From: Scatosoma sp900555925 | Lineage (GTDB): Bacteria > Bacillota > Clostridia > Christensenellales > Borkfalkiaceae | Direction of reading: 5' to 3' | DNA: 64,000 nucleotides | NCBI GenBank assembly: GCA_959603585.1 | Contig: CAUGYD010000001.1 | Location: 186,001-250,000 of the forward strand | Part shown: piece by piece, positions 31,446 through 39,921 of the stretch | How the letters are laid out: each line of letters begins with the position of its first letter | How positions within the stretch are numbered: the stretch's first letter is position 1 | Notes under the pieces: generated by a model | What the model saw: only the letters and a program-made list of their open reading frames with translations | Told to the model about the DNA's origin: nothing | Database searches by the model: none | Made by a program: the position numbers and the translations under genes

Positions 31446-33092
31446 TTATTCCAAAGAAATGATATAGTAATAAACGGGCTGTCCGCCGCTGTGGTAATCC
31501 ACGTCGCAGTCGGGATATTTCTCCGCGATTTTCTCGCAAAGCGCCGCCGCCTCGTCCTCCTTCACGTCCTCGCCGTAATATAGCGTGATGACCTGATGGG
31601 AATCCTCTTTCATGTGCGCCAAGAGCTTCATGACCGTCTCCTCCGTCGAGGAAGATTTTGCGAGAATTTTTTTGTCGTCCAGACCGATGATGTCGCCCTG
31701 TTTGATGGAGAAACCGTTCATGCTGGTGTTTCTCACCGCATAGGTGACCTGCCCCGCCTTCACGTTGTCCATCGCGTGAATCATATTCGTCTTATTCTCC
31801 TCCGCGCTGGCTTCGGGATTGAATTCCAAAGCCGCCGCAAAGCCCTGCGGGACGTTCTTCGTCGGTATGACGTGTATCGTTCTATTCTCCGCCAGCGCTT
31901 TCGCCTGCTCCGCCGCGAGAATGATATTCTTATTGTTCGGGAATACGAAAATGTGCTCCGCGTTTATCTTCTGCGCCGCCGTGGCAATATCGCTCGCCGA
32001 CGGGTTCATCGTCTGCCCGCCCTCGATGATGCGGTCTACGAACAAATCTTTGAAAATGTCCGCGAGCCCTTGCCCCGCACAGATGGCAAGCATGCCCATT
32101 TCCTTCTTCTCCGCCTCCCGCTTGGCGCGGAGCTGGCGGTTCTGTTCGAGCATGTTCTCGATTTTCGGGCGGTCGAGCTCGCCGAGTTCCAGCGCGTAGG
32201 TGAGCGCCACGCCGGGCGTATTCGTATGCACGTGCACTTTGACCATTTCCAGATCGCCGATACAGATGACGCTGTCGCCCAGATTCATCAGCCGCTCTCT
32301 GAGTCTGTCGATGTCCGCGAGCGTCGTGCTCTTTTTCAGGTTTATAATGAAAAATTCCGTACAGTAGGCGAACTGAATTTCTCCGAGGTCGAGATTGATG
32401 ATGTCCGAATTGTCCCCGAAATCGTTTTCGGGTTTATCCTCCGCCGCCTGCGTCTGGATTTCCATGCCGACGTCCTCGCCCGTGAGCGCCGCCAAAAAGC
32501 CGCGGAATATCGTCATGAGTCCCACGCCGCCGCTGTCTACGACGCCCGCTTTTTTGAGCACGGGCAGAAGCTCGGGAGTCATGGCGAGCGCTTTATCGCC
32601 CTCCGCAATCACGTCCGCGAAAAAGTCTTCAAAGTTTTTCTTTCTCGACGCCGCCTTGCCGGAATGTTCGCTCATCATGCGGACGACCGTCAAGATCGTG
32701 CCCTCCTTCGGCACCGACACCGCGCCGTACGCTACTTTCGTGCCCGCCTCCATCGCTTTGGAAAAGGTTCTTGTGTCGAATTCCTTTCCGCATTCCCTGA
32801 GTACGGAACAAATACCCCGCAAAATCTGGGAAAGAATAACGCCCGAATTGCCGCGCGCACCCTTCAAGGCGCCCTTGGAAACGCAGTCGCAGATTTCCAT
32901 AAACGAGTTCGACTGACAGGCGGAGAGCTCTTTTACCGCCGACTGCATGGTGAGCGACATATTCGTACCCGTATCTCCGTCGGGTACGGGGAACACGTTG
33001 AGCGCGTCCACCTTACTTCTGTTATTTTCAAGTAACCTTGCACCGAACATTATCATCTTGCGGAATTCGGTGCTGTTTATCGTTTTCTGCAT
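31446..33092 (-). CDS. fakA: DAK2-domain fatty acid kinase FakA (YloV family)
   Basis: Phosphorylates fatty acids held by DegV/FakB proteins, feeding exogenous fatty acids into phospholipid synthesis. Of 548 residues, the N-terminal DAK2 kinase domain (1-200) has NVFPVPDGDTGTNMSLTM (Asp cluster for Mg-ATP), ARGNSGVILSQILRG and DSGGVGLMTIFRGF. A middle domain and a C-terminal DegV-like DUF1949/EDD-type region follow (FPNNKNIILAAEQA, VTLYYGEDVKEDEA). It shares the usual locus with asp23 and recG. AAGGAG lies eight bases before the ATG. A DegV partner is at 20.0-20.9 kb. Confidence 0.93.
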   Translation of the reverse strand: MQKTINSTEFRKMIMFGARLLENNRSKVDALNVFPVPDGDTGTNMSLTMQSAVKELSACQSNSFMEICDCVSKGALKGARGNSGVILSQILRGICSVLRECGKEFDTRTFSKAMEAGTKVAYGAVSVPKEGTILTVVRMMSEHSGKAASRKKNFEDFFADVIAEGDKALAMTPELLPVLKKAGVVDSGGVGLMTIFRGFLAALTGEDVGMEIQTQAAEDKPENDFGDNSDIINLDLGEIQFAYCTEFFIINLKKSTTLADIDRLRERLMNLGDSVICIGDLEMVKVHVHTNTPGVALTYALELGELDRPKIENMLEQNRQLRAKREAEKKEMGMLAICAGQGLADIFKDLFVDRIIEGGQTMNPSASDIATAAQKINAEHIFVFPNNKNIILAAEQAKALAENRTIHVIPTKNVPQGFAAALEFNPEASAEENKTNMIHAMDNVKAGQVTYAVRNTSMNGFSIKQGDIIGLDDKKILAKSSSTEETVMKLLAHMKEDSHQVITLYYGEDVKEDEAAALCEKIAEKYPDCDVDYHSGGQPVYYYIISLE

Positions 33093-33281
33093 TATACATG
33101 CTCCTTTGATCTCAATTAAAAATAAAAGGGGTAGCCTGCCGCCGCGGAAAAATCAGAGGTTTTCCTTATAAGAGGGTGAAAATTTTATTCAACTATAAAA
33201 AACGCGGCTCAAAAAAACGTTTGATTAAGTAAAAAAACACGACAAAAGCGCGCGCCGAAGCACGGCCCGCGAAACGTTACC

Positions 33282-33632
33282 TTACAGCTTTACCCCGATG
33301 ACGTTTACGTTTACCGTATCTACGATCATTCCCGTGAATTTCTCCACTTTGTATTTGATCGCTTCCTTTAAGGATTCGGCTACGGCGTTGATGGAAACGC
33401 CGTATTTCATCATTACGTATACGTCGATATAGATTCTGTTCCCGGAGGTCGTCACTTTTGTGCCGCGCCCGCCGAGATCTTTCTTCAAAAGCTCGGACAG
33501 GCTGTCGGTAAAACGGCGCGAAACCATCTCCACGATCCCGTAACATTCCATGGCGGTATGCGAGGCGACCTTGGCGATGGCGAGGTCCGATATTGAAATT
33601 TTACCGTAAGCGTTGCTTGTATTGACTGACAT
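33282..33632 (-). CDS. Asp23/Gls24-family (YloU-like) protein
   Basis: A 116-residue cytoplasmic protein of the family tied to envelope stress homeostasis. The motifs run GKISISDLAIAKVASHTAMECYGIVEM, then an IYIDVYVMMKYGVSINAVAESLKEAIKYKVE strand-helix pair and VDTVNVNVIGVKL. The start at 33632 is chosen: GGAG eight bases upstream and a normal family N-terminus. It lies 189 bases before fakA, as in Bacillus (yloU-yloV). It diverges from rpmB, and each has its own promoter. Confidence 0.92.
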   Translation of the reverse strand: MSVNTSNAYGKISISDLAIAKVASHTAMECYGIVEMVSRRFTDSLSELLKKDLGGRGTKVTTSGNRIYIDVYVMMKYGVSINAVAESLKEAIKYKVEKFTGMIVDTVNVNVIGVKL

Positions 33633-33656
33633 AGATATTTCTCCAAGTTCTTTCTT

Positions 33657-33685
33657 ATTGTACACTATTTTCACGAGGATTGCAA
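33657..33685 (-). promoter_or_regulatory. Promoter of the asp23-fakA unit
   Basis: Minus strand TTGCAA (33685-33680), a 17-base spacer and TACAAT (33662-33657), followed by GGAG and the ATG at 33632. Confidence 0.7.
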
Positions 33686-33745
33686 GTAAAAATTTCCCCT
33701 TGCAAATATTTTTTTATTTTTTTGTCGTTTGGGGCTCGTTTTTAA

Positions 33746-33774
33746 TTGCTTTTTCGGACAAATAATGCTATATT
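33746..33774 (+). promoter_or_regulatory. Promoter of rpmB
   Basis: TTGCTT (33746-33751), a 17-base spacer and TATATT (33769-33774). The leader to the ATG at 33851 is about 70 bases. Confidence 0.6.
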
Positions 33775-33850
33775 ATTATTACTGTTTTGCGCTAAGGAAT
33801 CGCGCATCGCAAAATTCGTACGGTAATTTATCCCGTTGGGAGGTGTCAAT

Positions 33851-34033
33851 ATGTCGAGAGTATGCAGTATCTGCGGTAAGGGTCAGGCCAGCGGCAACAA
33901 CGTCAGCCATTCCAACCGTAAGACCAGAAGAACGTTCAAAGTCAACGTGCAGAAAGTCTCCTTCATTCAGGACGGCAAAGAGCAGAGCGGTTACGTCTGC
34001 GCCAGATGCCTGAAAAAAGCAGAACGCGCGTAA
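33851..34033 (+). CDS. rpmB: 50S ribosomal protein L28
   Basis: A 60-residue ribosomal protein of the large subunit. It has the family start RVCSICGKGQASGNNVSHSN, basic NRKTRRTFKVNVQ, and a zinc-type pair of CxxC motifs (CSIC near 5, CARC near 50), so this is the Zn-binding (C+) form. GGGAGG lies six to eight bases before the ATG. It is the only plus-strand gene in a long minus-strand housekeeping run, and is framed by its own promoter and terminator. Confidence 0.97.
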   Translation: MSRVCSICGKGQASGNNVSHSNRKTRRTFKVNVQKVSFIQDGKEQSGYVCARCLKKAERA

Positions 34034-34064
34034 ATCCCGCGCGTCCCTCTTTAAGCGAAAATCG

Positions 34065-34093
34065 AGACTGCCTTTCATCGGGCAGTCTTTTTT
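34065..34093 (+). terminator. Terminator of rpmB
   Basis: Arms AGACTGCC/GGCAGTCT (34065-34072, 34081-34088) followed by six T. Confidence 0.9.
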
Positions 34094-34117
34094 CGCGCAT
34101 TTTTATTTCCTCTTTCC

Positions 34118-35323
34118 TTAAAACAATCGGGAAATATTCCCGTAAGCGATTTTTTCCGTCAAGCGGGGCGAAAATCCCGCCCTTTTCATATCTTCAAAAA
34201 AGCGCGGCATTTCCTCCGCCCCCGCATAGAGCGGATTCTCCGTCCCGTCAAAGTCCGTACCGAGAGCGATGACCTCCTCTCCGCCCGTATCCACAATGTG
34301 CGCGATATGTTCGAAAATGCTCCTTTTTCCGAGAAACTCCCGCACGAAATTCACCCCGACGAGCCCGCCCGTATCGGCTATCCGCCTTATCTGCCCGTCG
34401 GTGAGGTTCCGCTTATGGCGCCAAACCGCCCGCGAAAGGGAATGACTGGCAATCACGGGCACGCGGAACGAAGCGGCCATCTCCGAAAGTTCGGATACGC
34501 CCTCGTCGGAAAGGTGGGAGACGTCCGCGAAAACGCCGCGGGAAAACAGCTCCTCCGCGACGCGGCGGCCGAAGGGTTTGAGTCCGCCCCTTTCCCCGCA
34601 GGGAAAACCCAGACAGTTCTCTTCGTTCCAGGTGAATCCGAACATCTTTACTCCCGCTGAAATCAAAAATTCCAGTCGAGAGAGGTTTTCCTCCAAAATT
34701 CCGCCGTTTTCAATCGTCAAAATCCCGCGTATGCCCGCCCGCTCCAACTCCCCTTTCGCGGCACAAAACGCGGCGATAAATCTTTGCGCCCGTTTCCACG
34801 GTTCCTTGGCGTCGGGCGGCGTAAACAATGCGAAGCACTGTAAAAAACAACCTCCCCCGACGAGTTTTTCAAGGGAGATCTGCGCGTTTTTCCTATGTAG
34901 AAATTCCGCTCCCCGCAAAGCGGTCGGGGCGGAAGAGCCGTCGGCGCCGCGGGCGGAAAACGTGTCCGCGCCCGCATATGGGGCATCGGAACATACGAGC
35001 CCATTTTCATGCAAATCGACAGAACGGGCGGGCGCGTCCGCAGGTAGAACCGCGGAAGCCGTGAAAGCACTTGCGTGTGAGCCGACAGAACGTGTGGACG
35101 CGTCTGCGAGCGGAGAAACGGAAGTCGTGAAAGCACTTGCGTGCGGGGCGGCTGAACGTGTGAGCGCGTCTGCGAACGGAGAAACGGAAGTCGTGAAAGC
35201 ATTTTCGTGCAGAGCGGCAGAACGCGCGAACAGGTCCGCGGGCGGAATATCGGAAACCGTAAGGGTATCCGCGTGCAAATCGCCGTAAGGGATTCTATGG
35301 GAAGAAACGGGCGGGCGAAACAA
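34118..35323 (-). CDS. M19 membrane-dipeptidase-like metallopeptidase with tandem-repeat insertion at its HxD motif
   Basis: A renal-dipeptidase-type zinc enzyme of 401 residues. The metal and active-site motifs are intact: HxD in GDLHADTLT (17-19), the bridging Glu in ILTIENGG, His in FADVSHLSDEGV, His in PVIASHSLSRAV, and GTDFDGTENPL. Normally the HxD strand is followed closely by the NAQISLEKLVGGGCFLQCFALF segment. Here about 100 residues lie between them, made of five 22-residue units (15-124) that repeat the HxD segment itself. The frame's start is a TTG at 35323 with no good ribosome binding site; a stop codon lies six bases upstream, so translation may depend on the preceding thiN gene, 22 bases away. 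Confidence 0.82.
   Translation of the reverse strand: MFRPPVSSHRIPYGDLHADTLTVSDIPPADLFARSAALHENAFTTSVSPFADALTRSAAPHASAFTTSVSPLADASTRSVGSHASAFTASAVLPADAPARSVDLHENGLVCSDAPYAGADTFSARGADGSSAPTALRGAEFLHRKNAQISLEKLVGGGCFLQCFALFTPPDAKEPWKRAQRFIAAFCAAKGELERAGIRGILTIENGGILEENLSRLEFLISAGVKMFGFTWNEENCLGFPCGERGGLKPFGRRVAEELFSRGVFADVSHLSDEGVSELSEMAASFRVPVIASHSLSRAVWRHKRNLTDGQIRRIADTGGLVGVNFVREFLGKRSIFEHIAHIVDTGGEEVIALGTDFDGTENPLYAGAEEMPRFFEDMKRAGFSPRLTEKIAYGNISRLF
34952..35281 (-). repeat. Five tandem 66-base units within the dipeptidase gene
   Basis: In-frame units at 35281-35216, 35215-35150, 35149-35084, 35083-35018 and 35017-34952 begin DLHAD, ALHEN, APHAS, GSHAS and DLHEN. The His at unit position 3 is kept in all five; the Asp at position 5 only in the first. 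Units 2 and 3 are the most alike, which points to a recent duplication. Confidence 0.92.
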
Positions 35324-35345
35324 AGTTTACGCCCGCGATTTGCGC

Positions 35346-36023
35346 TTAAAGAGGCGCAGAATGAGTCGGATTGCCTTCGGAGGTTTCAAACAAATGATTT
35401 TTGACATCTTTCTCCTTATTGACCGCGGCGAGGAGCACGCCCCTGTCGCAGTTTATTTCGGCGTTTTCGTCCGTTCCCACGTTGGAAATACCGCGGCAGC
35501 AGCCGTAAAAAAGCGTCAGATCGTCCGTGGGATAGAACAGCCCTTTATTATTTATTATATGCGTGTCGCCGCCGAAAGGCAACAGGGAGACCGTCTTTCC
35601 CTTTATCCCTTTTAAGGTGAATTTGCCCCTATGTGCGGAGAGAACGGAAGTATTCGTGACGAGCGAACAGGGCATGCCTTCCATGCACGCCCTGTAAAGG
35701 AGGTGGAGATTGCCGAGAAAGTGGTCCTCCCGTCCCCCTCCGCCGCCGTAAATTTCGATTTCCGAAATCGCTTTCTCCCTTGCAACGGAAAGCATTCTTT
35801 CGAGCGCGATTTCCCCGTCCGTTTCGTTCTTTTGTTCGGGAAAAATTTCTTTCGGGGGCGGGACGGGCATTTCCCGCGCGGAATCGAAATCGCCGAGGTT
35901 TTCGTCGATTTTCACCTTTCCTTTCGCCCAATCGTATGCGCCGTCCGCGCAGTATACCAGCGCGTCGCGGGCGTCTATCTCCCCGCGGTAGGGTTCCCCG
36001 TTCAACAGAATGATTCCTTTCAT
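35346..36023 (-). CDS. thiN: Thiamine diphosphokinase
   Basis: Transfers pyrophosphate from ATP to thiamine, giving the active cofactor. Of 225 residues: CADGAYDWAKG (the conserved ADGGA-like loop), GDFDSAR (catalytic acidic GDFDS motif), NETDGEIALE (usual xKDxTD region) and GGGGGREDHFLGNLHLL (GxxGGRxDH). The C-terminal beta-sandwich has GIKGKTVSLLPFGG and GISNVG (normally SN motif). It follows rpe with a 1-base gap, as in the Bacillus yloS position. Confidence 0.92.
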   Translation of the reverse strand: MKGIILLNGEPYRGEIDARDALVYCADGAYDWAKGKVKIDENLGDFDSAREMPVPPPKEIFPEQKNETDGEIALERMLSVAREKAISEIEIYGGGGGREDHFLGNLHLLYRACMEGMPCSLVTNTSVLSAHRGKFTLKGIKGKTVSLLPFGGDTHIINNKGLFYPTDDLTLFYGCCRGISNVGTDENAEINCDRGVLLAAVNKEKDVKNHLFETSEGNPTHSAPL

Positions 36024-36024
36024 T

Positions 36025-36681
36025 TCAGTTCTTTCTGAGCGCCTCTATCGCCTGCCGTCTGTTGGGCGCCTTAAATACGGCGCTCCCCGCCACCAGCACG
36101 TTCGCGCCTGCGGACTTAACTTCCGCCGCGTTCGAGGGAGAAATTCCGCCGTCGATTTCTATGTCGAAATTCCACCCGTTCTCCTCCGCCAAGGAACGGA
36201 GTTCCCGTACCTTTTCGAGCACCTCCGGTATGAATTTCTGCCCCCCGAAGCCAGGGAACACGCTCATGACGAGCACCATGTCCGAAAGGGGCAAAACCTC
36301 CGAAATCGCCGAAACGGGCGTATCGGGATTGATGACCGCCCCGCACTTCGCACCCGCATCCTTTATGAGCATGAGCGTGTCTTTTAAGCGCTCTTTACAG
36401 GCCTCGACGTGGACGGTGACGATGTCCGCTCCCGCTTTGACGAAGCGTTCGACGTACTTTTGCGGCTCCACGATCATCAGGTGGCAATCGAGCGGGAGGG
36501 AGGTGATTTTCCTCAAATCCTCCACCATCTTGATCCCGAAAGTGATATTATTCACGAATACGCCGTCCATGACGTCGCAGTGTACGAGGTCGGCGCCGCT
36601 CCCTTCGAGAGATTTCACCTCTTCGCCCATCTTTGAAAAATCCGCCGACAGAATGGACGGAGCTATTTTTATCTCTTTCAT
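36025..36681 (-). CDS. rpe: Ribulose-phosphate 3-epimerase
   Basis: Interconverts ribulose 5-phosphate and xylulose 5-phosphate in the pentose phosphate pathway. A TIM barrel of 218 residues with KIAPSILSADFSKMGEEV, the metal/catalytic HCDVMDGVFVNNITFG, CHLMIVEP, VMSVFPGFGGQKFIP and DGGISPSN. The ATG at 36681 is chosen: it overlaps the rlmN stop (ATGA) and has GGAG upstream. In Bacillus the kinase, phosphatase and GTPase genes prkC, prpC and rsgA lie between rlmN and rpe; here the two genes touch directly. Confidence 0.96.
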   Translation of the reverse strand: MKEIKIAPSILSADFSKMGEEVKSLEGSGADLVHCDVMDGVFVNNITFGIKMVEDLRKITSLPLDCHLMIVEPQKYVERFVKAGADIVTVHVEACKERLKDTLMLIKDAGAKCGAVINPDTPVSAISEVLPLSDMVLVMSVFPGFGGQKFIPEVLEKVRELRSLAEENGWNFDIEIDGGISPSNAAEVKSAGANVLVAGSAVFKAPNRRQAIEALRKN

Positions 36682-37739
36682 AAACTCTCCTTGTCGCTGT
36701 TCTTTTCGAGATACCCCGCGCGGAGCTGTCCGCACGCGCCGCCGACGTCCGAGCCGATCTGACGGCGGAGGGTGGCGCTCAATCCCCCTTTTTCCAAAAA
36801 TCCCAAAAACCGATACGCCTCTTTATCGCCCGTCGCCTTCAAGCTGCGCTCCTTCACCTCGTTGAGGCGAATGAGATTGACGTGGCAGGGTCTGCCTTTT
36901 AAGAGCGATACGAGCGCGCGGGCGTGCGCCTCGTCGCAGTTCTCGCCTTCGATGAGCGTATATTCAAAATAGTATCTCCTGCCCGTCTTTTCAAAGTAAT
37001 AGGCGCACGCCTTCAAAATTTCCGCGATAGAGTACGCCTTGGCGACGGGCATTACCCTTTGTCGGTCCGCGTCGTTCGTCGCGTGAAGGGAAACCGTCAG
37101 GTTAATGGGAATTCCTTCGTTTGCGAGCGCGTACATCTTCGGCACCAGCCCGCACGTCGAAAGGGAAATGTTCCGCGCGCTGATACAGATTCCGCCCTCC
37201 GCCGTGACGTTTTTCAGAAATTTCACCGTCTCGGCGTAATTGTCCAGCGGCTCGCCGCTGCCCATGAGAACGACGTTCGTCACTGCGCGGCCGCCCTTTG
37301 CCTCCCCTCTATGCAGGGCGTTGACGACGAGAATCTGAGAGAGAATTTCCCCCGCGGAGAGGTTGCGGACGAGTCCGCCGAGCGTGGAAGCGCAGAATTT
37401 ACAGCCCATACGGCAGCCCACCTGCGTGGAGATACACTGCGTATAGCCGTATTTATATTTCATGAGCACGCCCTCGACGAGATTTCCGTCCGACAGAGAA
37501 AAGAGATATTTTTCCGTTCCGTCCGAGGAATAAAAGGTCTCCTTTATTCTGACGGGTTCGTCCTCGTATTCCTCCAAAAGCCGCGCCTTGAACGCGCCCG
37601 AAAGCGACGTGATATCGGAAATCCGCCTGCCCTGCATGAGCCCTTCGAAGAGCTGTTTCGCGCGGAATTTCTTTTCCCCGAGGGAGAGTACCTTCTCCTC
37701 CGTCTCCGCAAAGGACAAATCCTGTAAAATCTTTTTCAT
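36678..37739 (-). CDS. rlmN: 23S rRNA (adenine-2503-C2)-methyltransferase RlmN
   Basis: A radical-SAM enzyme that methylates A2503 of 23S rRNA (and A37 of some tRNAs). Of 353 residues, the cluster motif CRMGCKFCAST (CxxxCxxC) is near residue 110. There is GSGEPLDNYAETVKFL, the methyl-carrying Cys near the C-terminus (GSDVGGACGQLR), and STCGLVPKMYALA. Complete length. It overlaps rsmB by 4 bases and rpe by 4 bases. Confidence 0.96.
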   Translation of the reverse strand: MKKILQDLSFAETEEKVLSLGEKKFRAKQLFEGLMQGRRISDITSLSGAFKARLLEEYEDEPVRIKETFYSSDGTEKYLFSLSDGNLVEGVLMKYKYGYTQCISTQVGCRMGCKFCASTLGGLVRNLSAGEILSQILVVNALHRGEAKGGRAVTNVVLMGSGEPLDNYAETVKFLKNVTAEGGICISARNISLSTCGLVPKMYALANEGIPINLTVSLHATNDADRQRVMPVAKAYSIAEILKACAYYFEKTGRRYYFEYTLIEGENCDEAHARALVSLLKGRPCHVNLIRLNEVKERSLKATGDKEAYRFLGFLEKGGLSATLRRQIGSDVGGACGQLRAGYLEKNSDKESL

Positions 37740-38974
37740 GCGTTCTTCCTTCTGAGTTTCGCTACGTAAAAGCCCGCGCCGAACGCTTGATCCGGCAGGA
37801 ACTGCAACCCGAATTTCTTTTTTTCGTGCGGCAGGGGGCTGTCCGCCTCCGCCCGTTCAAAATTCGGGTTCGCATTGAGAAATTCCCGCACGATTTCGTC
37901 GTTTTCCTCCCCGAACACCGAGCAGGTGGAATAATACAGCGTCCCGCCCGCCTTGACATAGCGCGAACACGCGGACAATATTTTGCCCTGCGTCTCTTTC
38001 AGGGAAACCATATCCGTTTCCTTACGGAACAGCTTGATATCGGGATTTTCGCTGACCGTGCCGAAGCCCGAACAGGGAACGTCGCACAAAACGCCGTCGA
38101 ATTTCTCCTCATATTCGGGACAGAACACCGAGCTGTCATGCTGCCGCTCGAATACGTTTTTCGCGCCCATGCGCTCCCTATACAGGCGAATGAGTTCCGC
38201 GCGGTGCGCGTGAAGCTCGAACGCGGTCACGCGGCCGCACTTTTTCGACAGCAGCACCGATTTCCCGCCCGGCGCCGCGCACGCGTCGAGAAGTTCGCCG
38301 CACGGCTCTATGGCGTCGCAGATCGCCGCGCTCCCCACCGACTGAAACGTGTAGTCCCCCGCGTCGTAGCCCTCGTCGCGCGAAAAATGTTCAAACAGGT
38401 ACATATGCGGGAAAGGAGCATCTATATGTTTTTTGGAGAGATATTTCTCTTCGTTTCTCTCGAAACGCACGCTGACGCCCGCGCTCTTAGCGGCGGCAAT
38501 CGACTCCGCGCGGGCGCCGTATTCCTTTCGGAGCTTTCCGAAAGCCCAAAGCGACCACGACAGGCGAATCGCCGCGCCTTCGTCGCCCTTCGGAAGAGAC
38601 GAGTCCGCTTCCTCGCGGGAAAAACGGCGCAAAAATGCGTTGACAAATCCCGAAACACCGCTCTTGCCCAGCTTTTTACAGAGTTCTACCGCAGAATCGG
38701 TGACCATATACCGCGGCTTATCCATAAAAAGCAGCATATACAGGGAAATTTTGAGAAGCGTGCGCACGGCGAGCTTAGGCGCCTTCGGCGCATAACGGCG
38801 GATACAGAAATCGAAATAGAGATCGTTTTCCAGAACTCCGTATACGATTTTTACCGTCCGCGCGCGGTTGATTTCCTCGATGTACGTATCCGCGATTGCC
38901 TGCTTTAAGTGCGCTCCCTCCGAATAGATTTTCGTCAGAATCTGGTACGGGTCGTAAACGGGATTGCTCAGCAT
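37736..38974 (-). CDS. rsmB: 16S rRNA (cytosine-967-C5)-methyltransferase RsmB
   Basis: A 412-residue RNA m5C methyltransferase. An N-terminal NusB-like RNA-binding domain (1-130) precedes a SAM-dependent Rossmann domain: LLDACAAPGGKSVLLSKKCG (SAM site), DVPCSGFGTVSENPD (motif IV Cys) and LYYSTCSVFGEENDEIV (motif VI, the catalytic Cys). Both cysteines are present. It overlaps fmt by 7 bases and rlmN by 4, so the set is coupled. Confidence 0.95.
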   Translation of the reverse strand: MLSNPVYDPYQILTKIYSEGAHLKQAIADTYIEEINRARTVKIVYGVLENDLYFDFCIRRYAPKAPKLAVRTLLKISLYMLLFMDKPRYMVTDSAVELCKKLGKSGVSGFVNAFLRRFSREEADSSLPKGDEGAAIRLSWSLWAFGKLRKEYGARAESIAAAKSAGVSVRFERNEEKYLSKKHIDAPFPHMYLFEHFSRDEGYDAGDYTFQSVGSAAICDAIEPCGELLDACAAPGGKSVLLSKKCGRVTAFELHAHRAELIRLYRERMGAKNVFERQHDSSVFCPEYEEKFDGVLCDVPCSGFGTVSENPDIKLFRKETDMVSLKETQGKILSACSRYVKAGGTLYYSTCSVFGEENDEIVREFLNANPNFERAEADSPLPHEKKKFGLQFLPDQAFGAGFYVAKLRRKNA

Positions 38975-39906
38975 GAAAACACCTGTCCTTTTTTCACCTT
39001 GCGGCCGCTTAAAAAGTCGCTCCCTTTCATGCGTTTCCCGCCCGCCGCCTGCACTTCCGTCAGCTTCACCGCCCCGTCTCCGCAGGCCACCAAGAAACCC
39101 TGTTTCGGGCTGTCGGACAAAATTTCGCCGACTTTCGAGCCCTCCGTGCCCGCGGGACGCGCCGCGATTTCGGCGCGGTAGACGTTGAGCTTTCCGCCCT
39201 CGATTTCCGCGAAGGCTTTGGGCTCGGGGTTCATGCCGCGCACCAGATCGACGATCTTTTTCGCGGGCAGGGAAAAGTCGATCTTCGCCTGCTCCTTATC
39301 GATTTTTCTCACGGCAAACGCCTTTCCTTCGTCCTGCTTTACCAGCGTATAGTTCCCGCTTTCGATGAGCGGCAGAGCCTTTACGATCGCCTCCGCGCCC
39401 AGAAGGGAGAGCCTTTCGGAAAGCTCGCCATAGGTCTCCTCCGCGCCGATTTCCGTCTTTAAGGAGAGAAGCATGTCCCCCGTATCCATTCCGAGCGCCG
39501 TCTTCATGACGGTCACGCCCGTTTCCCTCTCGCCCGCGAGCACGCAGCTCTGAATGGGCGACGCGCCGCGATAGGCGGGGAGAAGGCTGGCGTGAATGTT
39601 CCACACGCCGAGGGGAAAGCTGTCGAGCGCTTCGAGGCTCAGAATCTGACCGTAAGCGCAGGTGACCATGACGTCGCCGCCGAGCGCTTTAAGCGCGGGG
39701 ATTTCCTCGCGGAGCTTTGCGGGCTGAAATACGGGGATTCCGCGTTCGGACGCAAAGACCTTCACGGGGCAGGGCGTGAGGATTCCCTTCCTTCCCTGCG
39801 GCTTATCCGGCTGAACGACGACTCCGACGACCTCCCAGCCGCCTTCGAGTATCCTTTCGAGGGGCTTCACCGCAAACGACGGCGTGCCCGCAAATACGAT
39901 TTTCAT
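38968..39906 (-). CDS. fmt: Methionyl-tRNA formyltransferase
   Basis: Formylates initiator Met-tRNA with 10-formyl-tetrahydrofolate. Of 312 residues, the catalytic Asn-His-Asp set is visible in GVWNIHASLLPAYRGASPIQ and VMKTALGMDTGDML. The N-terminus IVFAGTPSFAV and the C-terminal tRNA-binding beta-barrel (RGMNPEPKAFAEIEGGKLNVYRA) are both present. It lies 15 bases after def, the deformylase that removes the same group, a standard pairing. Confidence 0.96.
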   Translation of the reverse strand: MKIVFAGTPSFAVKPLERILEGGWEVVGVVVQPDKPQGRKGILTPCPVKVFASERGIPVFQPAKLREEIPALKALGGDVMVTCAYGQILSLEALDSFPLGVWNIHASLLPAYRGASPIQSCVLAGERETGVTVMKTALGMDTGDMLLSLKTEIGAEETYGELSERLSLLGAEAIVKALPLIESGNYTLVKQDEGKAFAVRKIDKEQAKIDFSLPAKKIVDLVRGMNPEPKAFAEIEGGKLNVYRAEIAARPAGTEGSKVGEILSDSPKQGFLVACGDGAVKLTEVQAAGGKRMKGSDFLSGRKVKKGQVFSC

Positions 39907-39921
39907 GAGGTTTTTCCCTCC

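Noticed and set aside
34952..35281. CRISPR or minisatellite outside a gene
   Set aside because: The period is 66 bases with in-frame coding similarity and no unique spacers, so it is a protein repeat.
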